Shown piece after piece: positions 12,282 to 22,163 of a DNA stretch of 64,000 nt. Both the position numbers and the translations under genes were made by a program. Below the pieces are notes generated by a model. The model did no database searches. It was not told the origin of the DNA and worked only from the letters and a program-made list of their open reading frames with translations. The stretch comes from Acorus gramineus (lineage: Eukaryota; Streptophyta; Magnoliopsida; Acorales; Acoraceae). The stretch spans positions 6,757,245 through 6,821,244 of the forward strand of contig CM060849.1 of the NCBI GenBank assembly GCA_030737835.1, written 5' to 3'. The stretch's first letter is position 1; each line of letters starts with the position of its first letter.

Positions 12282-13760
12282 CTCGGATCCACATCCGGAA
12301 GAGGGGCGTTAGGTGCGGAAGGCGGAGCACCACTAGAAGAAGTATCTGTAGGAGAAATGGGAGAGGAGGTCAGAGGATCACACAATCGGAAAACACTCAA
12401 AAGGGGGAGGACTAGGAGAGGGTAAAGACACGAAGGTGGTCTAGGAAGAGGTAGAGACTCAAGAGGAGAGGGCCGAACAGAAGTAGACTCAGGACTGGAC
12501 TCAGTGGATGTAGAAGAAAAATAAGGAACATCCTCTACAAATGACACATGTCGAGAAATCCAAAAACGACGGCTCACGGGATTGTAACAATGATAACCCT
12601 TATGCTCAAAACTGATCCCTAAGAAGATACATCGAACTGACCGAGCATAAAGTTTGGTGCGAGCATGAGGAGGGAGAAGAACATAGCATGTACAACCAAA
12701 AATGCGTAGTCCACTGTAATCAGGACGGGAGGAATAAAGACACTCGTGAGGAGACATGCCAGAGAGAACGATGATGGAGTGATATTAATGAGATGAACAG
12801 AAAGAAGAACTGCCTCAGCCCAAAAATGCTGGGGAACAAAAGAAGAGAGTAAGAGAGCACGAGTCGTCTCAAGAATGTGACGATGTTTGCGTTCAGCAAC
12901 ACCATTCTGCTCATGAGTGTAAGGACATGACTGTTGAAAGAGTACCATGGGACTGAAGAAGGGAACCCATGGTAGAGGAAACATACTCTTTTGCACAATC
13001 AGACCGAAAGGTTTTGATGCGAGCCTGAAACTGAGTGTGTATCATGATGGTAAAGACTTCATAAATGTGAGCAATCTCGGAGCGATTACATAGCAAATAA
13101 ACCCAAGTAAACCGAGAATAATCATCAACGAAAGTAATATAATAAGAAAAACCACTCATAGATTGCTCAGGAGCAGGACCCAAAATGTCAGAATGTACTA
13201 ACTCAAAAGGATTTGTAGACTGACTATTACTTGAAGTAAAAGGAAAGGCCACAGGTTTGGCCAGTTTACAATCCTCACAAACAGATAAAGGAGAAAAAGA
13301 AGCAGAACCTAAAACACTAGTGTCAAATAGGCTTTTAAGACGAGACTCAGAGACTTGACCTAACCTTTTATGCCACAAGTCAGTATGAGAGGTAACACTA
13401 CAAAAAACGACAGAGGGATCAGGAACTGAAAGACGCAGATACTCCACACTCCACGAAGTATAAGCTGCCAATCCTTCAACCAACGCCAACTCTCTGTCCC
13501 GAACGTGGATCCTGCACAAAACAACAAAAGGAAGTGAAAGAAGCTATCAGACCAGAATCACATAGACGACTAATAGAAATAAGATTCACGCAGAGATTCG
13601 GCGCATGCAATACATAGGGAAGGGAGAGGACGAGCAGTGGGATTAGAGGTGGTGGTGATAGAACCACACTGTGTGATGACCAAGGAGGAACCATCAGCAG
13701 TGTGAATCGGAGGTAAATGGGAAGGGGCAGACGAGCAGGCAGTAAGCACAGAACTATCAT
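12278..13760 (-). pseudogene. Copia GAG-pre-integrase and integrase (frameshifted)
   Basis: The region from 13760 contains LHAPNLCVNLISISRLCDSG, typical of the spacer after protease. From 13519 the zinc-binding part (HTDLWHKRLGQVS...CEDCKLAK) and integrase core follow: first Asp in VHSDILGP, second Asp in FRSDCAKEY. The usual FRSDNGGEY is altered, though the Asp remains. A frameshift near 12950 leads to the segment with the Glu (THEQNGVAERKHRHILETTR). From 12757 the C-terminal part (SPHECLYSSRPDYSGLRIFG, FLGISFEHKGYHCYNP) and a Pro/Ser-rich linker follow. Integrase inserts the DNA copy into the host chromosome. Several shifts disable it. Confidence 0.9.
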
Positions 13761-14216
13761 GCGTTATATGATGGGATGCACCAGAATAAAAAATCCAAGA
13801 GATAGAAGCACCCGTTGTGGAAGAGAAGGCAGAATGAGTAGAAGGACCAGACGGAGGCTGTGGAAGTAGAAGTTGATCGAGGCGCTGAAGTAGAAGCTGA
13901 TTGATGCGCTGAATGAGCAGTCCAAATTGGTCCGAGGAAGGCTGACCTGGTGTTGTGGAGGTAGCTGTAACAGTAGTGGGACAACGCTGGCCATGACCAC
14001 AGAAAATCTGACGCCTTTCCGGAAGAAGTTCCAACAGTAGACAATCTGAAGACCTGGTTTCTTGCAATAGGTGCAAAGAGATCGCGCACGAGAGGAATTT
14101 GCATGAGGGGCGACACCCAGAATACTCTCATATATAATCTGAGAAGCAACAGTAGTGATCTTCGATGATGAGTCCGGATATACCGGATCCGAAGGCGGTA
14201 GGTTCATCAACGTCAT
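13570..14216 (-). pseudogene. Copia gag remnant and protease (inactivated)
   Basis: The frame from 14216 starts MTLMNLPPSDP and reaches the zinc knuckle after only about 47 residues; a normal copia gag has several hundred, so most of gag is deleted. The knuckle is CTYCKKPGLQIVYC (14034-14075): the His of CX2CX4HX4C has become Leu. A frameshift follows near 14035. The protease box reads WIFYSGASHHIT, with the catalytic Asp of DSGA replaced by Tyr at 13786-13788. Another frameshift lies near 13640. Gag forms the particle and protease cleaves Gag-Pol; both are non-functional here. Confidence 0.85.
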
Positions 14217-14694
14217 TATGAGAAGATGTCAGATGAAAACAAAAAAAATACACAGATGCTTAGAGGATGAAAAATGGAGCAAAATGAGTATCAAGATGAC
14301 TATATTCAGAGTCAGAACGAATCTAGAGCGTGGAGAAAGAAAATACCAAAAAAAAAAAAAAAAAAAAAACCGAATAAGAGCTTCCGTCACCGGCTGTTTT
14401 TTTTTTATAATTGTTTGTTGGGTTACGAGAGACGTAAGAACCAAACAATTTTTTTTTTTTTTTTTTGTTGTTGAACGCAGAGACGAGCGTGACAATCCTC
14501 GGGGCACGACGGGCTAGATCGGTGTGACGAGTGCGATGAAGACAATGAAAACAATAGAGGTGACGCCGTGCAAAGATGATGACGGAGACAACGAAAAATA
14601 GGATCTCAAAAAAGGAAGGAGATCCAAAAATAATAATAATAATAATATGAAGAAAGAGATATCAAAGAAAGAAAGTTTTAGGGTTAGGGTTTTT
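14217..14694 (-). other. Copia 5' leader with poly(A)/(T) runs
   Basis: Untranslated leader between primer site and gag start, with three homopolymer runs of 10-20 (near 14348, 14397 and 14450) and a short (TTA)n. The open frames seen on both strands here come from low-complexity sequence. Confidence 0.7.
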
Positions 14695-14712
14695 GAGGTG
14701 GCTCTGATACCA
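14695..14712 (-). other. Primer-binding site (initiator Met tRNA type)
   Basis: Minus-strand TGGTATCAGAGCCACCTC directly inside the 5' LTR; the first 12 bases are the standard copia iMet primer site. Confidence 0.92.
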
Positions 14713-14853
14713 TGTTAGATTTGTAGAAGAAAAGAAGAATGAGACCTAATTTTATTAGAGAAGGATTAAAGCCCTTTATATACAAGACCTAATACACGTG
14801 TAACACACCAATACACTTGTAACACAATAATACAAGACATATATAATCTAACA
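14713..14853 (-). repeat. 5' LTR of the copia element
   Basis: 141 bp, TGTTAG...TAACA, matching 10474-10613. It should carry the element's promoter (TTTATATAC on the + strand). Confidence 0.93.
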
Positions 14854-15049
14854 AACTTAAACCAAATAAAAATTTACATTATTAAAAAAAAATTACACTT
14901 AGTCATTTCTGTTGCACCTCATTTCTACATATCAAAACGTTTTATGAATTTTTTTCTAAAATATATACTTATCTAAGAAAAAACATGTTTTCACAAAAAG
15001 TTATATAAATACTCAAATATATTGAATGCATTTTTCTATAGTATGCTCA

Positions 15050-15561
15050 TGTTGGATATTAGATCGGGTTGACCCGATTAATATCCCAGCGTCCACATTG
15101 GAAAAAGAGAGGAGAGAAACGAGTGGGAGGAGGTTAAGAAACCACCCCATCTTACAGTAACAGCGAAGAAAGATGTTAAATCTCTCTGCGTCTCTCTCAA
15201 AAAACTATTATCACTTACATCTCTATCTCTTTGTATTTTAATCTCTCTAAGGCAACCATCTTAGGCCTTGAGTTTGAACGGTGGAAATAGATATGGTTCT
15301 TATATTCTTAATTTATTGATGAAAAAGAAGATAGAGAGGCTTGTGAATCAAAGAAAAAGATTATGTGAAGGGCTTAAAGAAATATTCAATATAAACTCTC
15401 TATGAGATGATAAGTTAAGTATATAATTAGTGTCTAAAACAGTGTCTGCAGAAATGTCCGAGTATATCAGCACCACACATTATGATCACCACCTGCAATG
15501 CAATTCGACTATCAAATTTTTACTCGAATGTCCCTCTAAATAAAATCTACATTCTCTAACA
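15050..15561. mobile_element. Probable solo LTR (512 bp)
   Basis: Starts TGTTGGATATTAGATCGGG and ends ATTCTCTAACA, the TG...CA form of plant copia LTRs. Flanking pentamers GCTCA (15045-15049) and ACTCA (15562-15566) match at four of five. It contains a GATCGGGTTGACCCGATT inverted repeat and CT-rich stretches. No internal domain is attached, so it would be a product of LTR-LTR recombination. Orientation is not determined. Confidence 0.5.
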
Positions 15562-16854
15562 ACTCAACCCGCAACAACATGAAATTTAACTTTGCCCTAA
15601 AAAACATGGAAGAATTATAATCTTTGACTTGTCAAAGATGCATACTACTGTGAACGTAAAACATAAATCAATGCACTCATTGCAATTTGATAATTTAAAT
15701 ACCAATATTTTTGGGAGTCAGATTACAATGTGGCATGAATAGACAAATGACCCATATTTTTTTTTTCAAGTTTTTTCAGATCAAGTTTACTAGTAAAAAT
15801 CCCATGCATATTAAATTTGTAAAATAACCATCTTTGGATTTTCATGACAATTTTGGGTGCATAAATCACCAGAACTCTTAGATAGAATCATATCCATTTT
15901 TTACTCTATTTTCCATGTGAGTTTTAGTACATACTAATTAGAATGGATATAAAGTTACAAGTAAAACTGATTAAATGCTATTCGAACGAGTGCTGTTACA
16001 TTACATACAGTCATTTTCCAATTTCTCATGTGCTTTGTTAGGAGCCTATGCTCAATTTAACTAGATATATTTATTATTAGATTTTTTTTACAATTTTTTT
16101 ATATTATAAATAAATCTATACAATTTATTAAAGTATATATTTCATCTTTTATAAAAAAAATATAATTTATTAGATGAGATTGTTATTTTAAAAAAGTAAT
16201 AAGAATATAAAACGAAAAGGAGGCCCAAAAAACTACATGTAACATTAATTTTTCTTACATAAATAATTAGCTTGAATGCCATGCTTTTGATCCATCCTGC
16301 AGTGCACAACACAATGATGGATTCCATTTTTTTTAATTGGCGTGCTTTGGAAAGCTAAGACAGCCCTTTCATTTTTATTTTTTTTGCAAATGAAAAAAAA
16401 AGAAAAAGGAAAAAAGACAGCCCTTTCATTGATTGGCATGGTTTACACAAGCTTTCTTATTATTTGATTTAAGCATGGAAAGTATTAATTATAACAAACT
16501 AATGATCATGTACCCGACAGGGTTCCCTAACATCTTCCACTTGTTTTACATTTCATTTTCTTTAGTAGGCTTTCCTCTTTTTTTATTTATTTATTCTTTT
16601 TAACCTTTTAGCAAAATGTTACACCTAGTCATTGTTATTATCATTTTTTTTTGTAGATGGAACACATTTTTTTGAATTCTTTTAAAAATATATACTTACA
16701 TAATGAATTACTTGCTTTTACAAAAAAAAATGGATTACAATTTTAATGAAATGAATGCATATATATAGACACATATATTTTTGTATCATGGTATATATTG
16801 ATATAATAATATACATATTTTTTTTTACAGATTTCATATGTTGTGATGAATGAC
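15562..16854. other. AT-rich intergenic DNA
   Basis: No gene seen. 16085-16210 contains a relative of the dispersed repeat at 8400 (GTATATATTTCATC, TTTATAAAAAAAATATAA, TTATTAGATGAGAT). Confidence 0.5.
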
Positions 16855-17665
16855 ATGATATTTGTAGAAGTGTCTGTGTCGCGGTTGTGGTGGATGATTT
16901 CTGGTTCTCCTCCACACGGCCGGGTCTCGAAAGAGATCCGGGCTTCGGATGTGGGTCCGAGAAGGAATGGAAATAGCTTCCCTTCAAGGTCAATGAGGTC
17001 CCATCGTTGAGTCTCATAGCTCTCCGCCTCCTCCGATCATCTGCAACTCACACCAGTGTGGTGTCTGCTAACGCCTCTCCAACACTCAGTCAGTATTCGA
17101 GTTTGCTTAAGCTTATGGAGTTATCCTAGGAGGAGTGAGTGTGTGTTTTTTTGCCTACCTCTTAGAGACGATGGTGTCTTCTCTTTTATACTTGAAGAGG
17201 GCGTGCCGACCTTGCTCAGGGGAGTGAGGTTATTAAGGGTACGGACGGAATCGTCCAGATGGCATTGGGATCTGTTGCCGTGTAGGATCTCGCAGCGTAA
17301 CCGCCTCCTGACAATCGTCGGCCCTTGCGGTGTCAGAGGATATTATTTGCAGATGCTGTTATCTTCGTGAGGTGGACGTATAGTCCAACCTCCTCAGCTG
17401 GGCCGTGTTCCTTGGTCGGGTTATTGGCCGAGCTTGCTTTATCTAACCGTCCTACTTTGATTGGACGAAAAGGGGGGTTCCTCGTTGGCCCGGTCAGGCA
17501 ATTGCTACTGTCCGTGCAGCCTTTCGTGAGTCTGCCACGGCAGACGCTTACGTCCTCTCTGCTAGGCCTATTGGGCCGAGCAGCCACTGCGCTGCCGGGG
17601 CTATTTAATCGATTGCTCACGTGGAACATTATACGGGTTGTCCCATCTTCTTCTGGTATTCGCGT
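16855..17665. other. GC-rich block, probable retroelement remnant
   Basis: About 800 bp with clearly higher GC than either side, with abrupt edges. Open frames on both strands are short and have no recognised domain. Words such as GGTCGGGTTATTGGCCGAG, TTTTATACTTGAAGAGGG (promoter-like) and GGCCTATTGGGCCGAG recall LTR or leader regions of Ty3/gypsy elements, but no LTR pair, primer site or target duplication was found. A CpG-rich gene fragment is the alternative. Confidence 0.35.
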
Positions 17666-19038
17666 ATGACTTTATTCCTAATTCTTTTTACAAATTTAGT
17701 TTTTCACAGCGGTGATCTTTAAACTTCCACGAGGATCTTTAATTGCTGTTTTTTTATTCTTCTTTTCACATTCGAGTTGTACCTAAAGGGAAAGAACCAT
17801 CTTTAATAGTGAATGTTAAACACGAATTAGCCTAACTTTTAATCTTGATTTTAGTCTCTAGAGTATATATACCCAACTATTTATTAAAGTCTCCCAATAT
17901 ACACATGAAACTCGTAGACCCAGCATTGACAATCATTGTAATAGTGCATCTTTTATTATTAAGTAAAAGAGGTTTGGATGTAGTAAGCATTCCAATGGAT
18001 CAGACTATTACCAGTACTATAAAAATTTGAGTCATCGGGAGCTATAACAAACTGTAGAAACAGAAGTCAAACTAAACCAGTCCAATGCGATTTTTTTTTC
18101 CATAGAGAATTTAGTCTTGTTACTGACAAGACTCGATATAGGATCCTCTAGCCACGAGGGAGGCATCCAGTTTACCTCTAAGCCATCAACCTGTAAGACC
18201 TAATAGGGTGACTGGATGATGGATTGAATCAGTTATATGGATTACTGTAATTTGACCTCAATTTGTATATTATCATTCACCAAAAAAAAAAAGACGCAAA
18301 TTTTATCTAATGAAACATGTATCTCCTTAGTGAAATGGAGATGCAAGCAAGCTATGTATAAAGACTGTGTGTAACAACATTCTTTATAAAATGTTTCAAC
18401 CTCCACATGCTCTTGGACCTAGGGTCACACACACCAAAACCAAGGTATTTTGTGAGACCTCCATAAGTTTTATTAACACCTTTTATACCTGTTTAAAATA
18501 TTCAAATCATGGCATGATATTATCTATTTTTTTTTGGAAGATAATTGTATCCTTATCTTAATACAGTGTTTTAACAGCAAATGAGAACAAAAATGTTGCA
18601 CACCTTCAGAACTTTTATGGGCAGGTTAATATTATTCAAGAAAAGATTCTGAGGCTCAACTCAAATCAGTTGAAGATTTGTCTAAGCAGTTTAGAATCAT
18701 ACCAGTCTACCAGATCAATGAAAATTTATCCATCTGAACCATTTTTTGAGTCCCTAAACCTTGTACACACCAAAACACTTGATCCACGGAGAACAAAAGA
18801 ACACATTCAAGTGGAGCTCCGGAAGGTGATTTCGATTATCAGCTCCTGAAACATATTTTTATGATTCTTTCTACAAATTGAAGAAAAACAGCTATTGAAG
18901 CCGAAGCAGGTGTATATATCAATAAATAGTGTGTTAACATACGAACTACACTATGAAGTCCATCTAAGTCGGTTACTCAAATTGTAATGGAGATATGATA
19001 CGATGATTCTCTATATCAAGAAGCTTTGTTCCGCTGAA
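17666..19038. other. Intergenic DNA, 3' side of the PPR gene
   Basis: No gene recognised; the part near 19038 is presumably the PPR 3' UTR. Confidence 0.5.
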
Positions 19039-21432
19039 TTAGTAACATTTACTTTCAATCCAACTCCTTCCAACTTTCTTCCCCTTCGAACAACTCCTGT
19101 CCATTGCTTCTCTAGTGTTCCTCGCATCATTCCACCTTCCATTGACAGCATATAATTTAGCTAACAACACATAGCTTGACGCGTCGGTGGCACCCAATAC
19201 CACCATCTTTGCTGCTACGGATAAGCCAAGACGTATATGTCTGTGAACAATGCAAGAATTGATTAAAGTCCTTAAGACCTCTGGCCCAGGATCAAATCCC
19301 AATCTTTCGATGATTAAAAGAGCATCTCTGAAGAGTCCAGCCCTCCCAAGAGCATCTATTATGCAAGAATGATGTTCCTTCTTCGGAACGATCCCATATT
19401 CATCTTTCATCAGCATATAATATTGGACTGCCATATCAACATGACCACCATGACTGCAACCAGAGAGAAGTGCGAGAAAGGAGAGCTCATCGGGATTCAT
19501 CTTGTGAAGTTGCATATCTTCAAAGGTGTTTAACAGTTCTAAGACATTTCCATTGTGGGCATGCCCAGCGAGCACAGAATTCCACAATGCCACATCTTGT
19601 TTGGGTATCTCATTGAAATAAGCAACTGCATCTTCGATGATCCCACATTTGGAATACATGTCAATTAGAGCACAACCGATGAACTTATCTTCCTCGAAAC
19701 CTGTTTTGATGATACGGCTATGAAGGGATCTACCCAATTCAGTAGCTGTGAGCCTCGCTGAGGATGCTAATGCACTTGTCAAAGTAAATTGATTAGGCAT
19801 TACACCCTCCCAAAGCATCTCTAGAAGCCATAGCAGAGCAATCTCATCACACCCAACTTTTGAGGAACCTGAAATCAAGGCAGTCCATGAAACAACATCC
19901 TGGGCATTCATCTTTTGGAACAATTCATACACAGATTCTAAATTTCCATGGTTGGCATATAAAGAAAGCAGAGCAGTCTGAACCGAGACATCGGTCTGAC
20001 ATCCAGACTTAATCACATAACAATGTATTTGTTCACCATTTCTTATAGGTTGCATATCTGTGCATCCCATCAGAATGCTGCAACAGACACTGGCATCCAG
20101 CGTGACACCTTCTTTTCTCATTTGTTTAAAACTCAACAAAGCTTCCATTTGGAACCCATTCCGAACATTGCCTGAGATCACAATGGTCCACGAGAACAAA
20201 TCACGATAATTGCTAATTTGCTGAAATATTTTCATTGCATCCATCATAGATGAACACTTTGCATACATATCCATCAACGAATTCATAACACATATATCTG
20301 TTTCATATCCATTCTTGAGAACGATAGAATGACCCTGCGTCCCAAAGCCTATGCACCTGGCCACAGCTGAAACTCCAAGAATGCAAGATATAAGGACACT
20401 ATCTACTGAAAAAGCCTCACCAAAGATCCAACAGAATGCCTCCATAGCCTCGCGAAAGCAACCAAGATCAGCGCACCCACTAATCAAAGTCGTCCAAGAC
20501 ATCAAATTATTGCTACCAGAGTGAACCAATAGATCAAACCCCCCACCCACGGAACCACAACTTGTATACATCCTCACCAGAGAGTTCTCTATAACTCCAT
20601 CACCCTCAAATCCGGATTTAACCACCAAACCATGCACTTGCTCTCCTGGTCTGAAATCCCCACAACTCCCATTGATCACAGCCATCATCAAATTAACAAA
20701 ACTAGCCCTTGCAGGCGCCATCGAAGAAGACAGCATCCAGCGAAAATTCAAGAAAGCTCCCCCAAGATGCCCAATTTTTGCTTGCACCCCAATAACCGCA
20801 TTAACCAACACGACATCCTTAAACACCATTTCATCGAAAACTCTCATCGAATCCTCATAAAAACCAAAACCCGCATAAAACTCAACGAGCCCACATCCGA
20901 CAAACGCGCTACCACAAATCCCCGACTTGATCGCAACGCAATGAACCCGCGCTCCTCCACAAACATCACCCAAACCAGAGCAAGCCTTAAGAACGGCCGA
21001 GGACCCAAACTCATCGGGTACGACTCCACAAGAAACCATCTTCAAAAACCAATCAAAAGCAAGAGAATCAGAGCCAGATGAAACGTACCCATTGATCATG
21101 GTGTTCCAAGAGACGACATCCGGTTGGGGAATTTCGTCGAAGACCCGGCGAGCGTGGTCCATGAGACCCCATTTGGAGTACATGTTGGCAAGGCTGTTGT
21201 GGAGAAAGACTGGTGGTCTGGGTATGGTTTTGATGATGCTTGAATGGAGGGACCTTCCTGTGTTGGTGTCACCATTGTTGGCACAGATACGGAGGCGGTG
21301 GGAGTAGTTCTTGTCCAAGTCGAAGGACTGATTGTACCCGCCAAAATTTGAATATTGGGAAGCGAAACATAGTGGGCTGATTCTGGGCTTCAGTTTGAGG
21401 AGGGAGAAATTGAATCTTAGCATAAGTGGCAT
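19039..21432 (-). CDS. PLS-type pentatricopeptide repeat protein with E domain (797 aa)
   Basis: A single uninterrupted exon, as usual for plant PPR genes. Residues 1-30 (MPLMLRFNFSLLKLKPRISP) are basic and hydrophobic with no acidic residue, like an organelle transit peptide. From about residue 50 to 710 there are tandem repeats with PPR signatures: FLHNSLANMYSKWGLMDHA, DVVSWNTMINGYV, CVMNSLMDMYAKCSSMMDA, DVVSWTALISGSSKVG, FIGCALIDMYSKCGIIEDA, DVALWNSVLAGHAHNG. The alternation of P, L and S repeats and the C-terminal E-type region (LRTLINSCIVHRHIRLG, SSYVLLAKLYAVNGRWNDA, KKVGRSWIES) place it in the PLS-E subgroup. There is no DYW deaminase domain. Such proteins bind organelle RNA and usually specify C-to-U editing sites with a DYW partner in trans. 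The target and ortholog are not determinable here. The first in-frame Met was chosen because it begins the transit-like segment. A 9.6-kb MULE begins 168 bp upstream of it. Confidence 0.95.
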   Translation of the reverse strand: MPLMLRFNFSLLKLKPRISPLCFASQYSNFGGYNQSFDLDKNYSHRLRICANNGDTNTGRSLHSSIIKTIPRPPVFLHNSLANMYSKWGLMDHARRVFDEIPQPDVVSWNTMINGYVSSGSDSLAFDWFLKMVSCGVVPDEFGSSAVLKACSGLGDVCGGARVHCVAIKSGICGSAFVGCGLVEFYAGFGFYEDSMRVFDEMVFKDVVLVNAVIGVQAKIGHLGGAFLNFRWMLSSSMAPARASFVNLMMAVINGSCGDFRPGEQVHGLVVKSGFEGDGVIENSLVRMYTSCGSVGGGFDLLVHSGSNNLMSWTTLISGCADLGCFREAMEAFCWIFGEAFSVDSVLISCILGVSAVARCIGFGTQGHSIVLKNGYETDICVMNSLMDMYAKCSSMMDAMKIFQQISNYRDLFSWTIVISGNVRNGFQMEALLSFKQMRKEGVTLDASVCCSILMGCTDMQPIRNGEQIHCYVIKSGCQTDVSVQTALLSLYANHGNLESVYELFQKMNAQDVVSWTALISGSSKVGCDEIALLWLLEMLWEGVMPNQFTLTSALASSARLTATELGRSLHSRIIKTGFEEDKFIGCALIDMYSKCGIIEDAVAYFNEIPKQDVALWNSVLAGHAHNGNVLELLNTFEDMQLHKMNPDELSFLALLSGCSHGGHVDMAVQYYMLMKDEYGIVPKKEHHSCIIDALGRAGLFRDALLIIERLGFDPGPEVLRTLINSCIVHRHIRLGLSVAAKMVVLGATDASSYVLLAKLYAVNGRWNDARNTREAMDRSCSKGKKVGRSWIESKCY

Positions 21433-21600
21433 AATATGTTTGTTTTAGGATTCATTGAACATTGATCTGTTTTACATGAATTCTCAGGAGAAATTTGAGT
21501 TTCCTACACTGGCATTGCAAGAAATGAAAGTTGGGCCCGGCCGGGCCATAGTCCTCATATTTTTACAGGGTGGGCCCATTAACCTTGGTGTATTTTTTTT
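21433..21600 (-). promoter_or_regulatory. Residual PPR upstream region, cut by the MULE
   Basis: Only 168 bp separate the PPR start codon from the MULE end, and the last nine (21592-21600, ATTTTTTTT) are the MULE target duplication. Any PPR promoter element further upstream was displaced by the insertion. Confidence 0.7.
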
Positions 21601-21667
21601 GGGTTTTGTTCCACTAAGTTATAAAATCCGACCATATCTCAGACTCCACGTCAACAGTCTGACGTGG
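21601..21667 (+). repeat. MULE left terminal inverted repeat
   Basis: Begins GGGTTTTGTTCCACT and ends in a hairpin CCACGTCA-6 bases-TGACGTGG (21646-21667), with both arms perfect. It pairs with 31098-31162. Confidence 0.85.
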
Positions 21668-22163
21668 ATTTTTTTTTAATGCCACGTCGGATCTCCAAAA
21701 AAGCAGTCGAAAATTTTTCCCCAAAGTTCCCACCCATTTTTTTGGATCCATAACTCTGTCGTCCCTCTTTTTTGAATTCATTAAAAACATTTCATTTACT
21801 GTTTCGTTCTCTTTTTCAAACTCTGCAACAACCACCACATACCAGCAACAACAACTCCATGAAAAGACACTAAATATTCCTCGTTTGCAGTTATTGGACC
21901 AAAAAAAGGTATGCATTTCGTTTGCAGAAGATTCCAACATTTATTCCTCTGTTTCGAATATTTTATCGTCGTTCGTGACAGCCTTTTCGTCGAAAGTTGT
22001 CTTGTTGTAAAGTTTTAAAAGATGATAAATTCAAGTCTGTTCACCAATGTTCAATCATAGACAACCTACTTTTTCGCTTTCTTTCTTTAATGCATATATA
22101 CATATGGTTATTATGTGTATACCAACTTAAATATGGCATGTAAATGCAGTTGGTTGTTATAGA

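Larger units (their letters stand above)
10474..14853 (-). mobile_element. Ty1/copia retrotransposon, structurally complete but coding-defective
   Basis: A 4.38-kb element on the minus strand. Long terminal repeats lie at 10474-10613 (3' LTR) and 14713-14853 (5' LTR), both TGTTAGATTT...ATATAATCTAACA. The 5-bp target duplication AACTT is exact at 10469-10473 and 14854-14858. On the minus strand a primer site TGGTATCAGAGCCA, matching the 3' end of initiator-Met tRNA, abuts the 5' LTR, and a GGAGCGGGGG polypurine tract abuts the 3' LTR. By eye the LTRs differ at about nine substitutions and one indel in 140 positions, so the insertion is not very recent. Domain order is gag remnant, protease, integrase, reverse transcriptase, RNase H, which defines copia. 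Frameshifts and the loss of most of gag make it non-autonomous. Confidence 0.95.

Noticed and set aside
14155-14517. Frames with Lys/Phe runs in the copia leader
   Set aside because: Generated by poly(A)/(T) runs between primer site and gag; present on both strands.
17056-17669. 104- and 114-residue frames in the GC-rich block
   Set aside because: GC-rich DNA has long chance frames; overlapping frames on both strands, no domain.
20632-21081. 149-residue plus-strand frame over the PPR gene
   Set aside because: Antisense of a clear PPR coding sequence.
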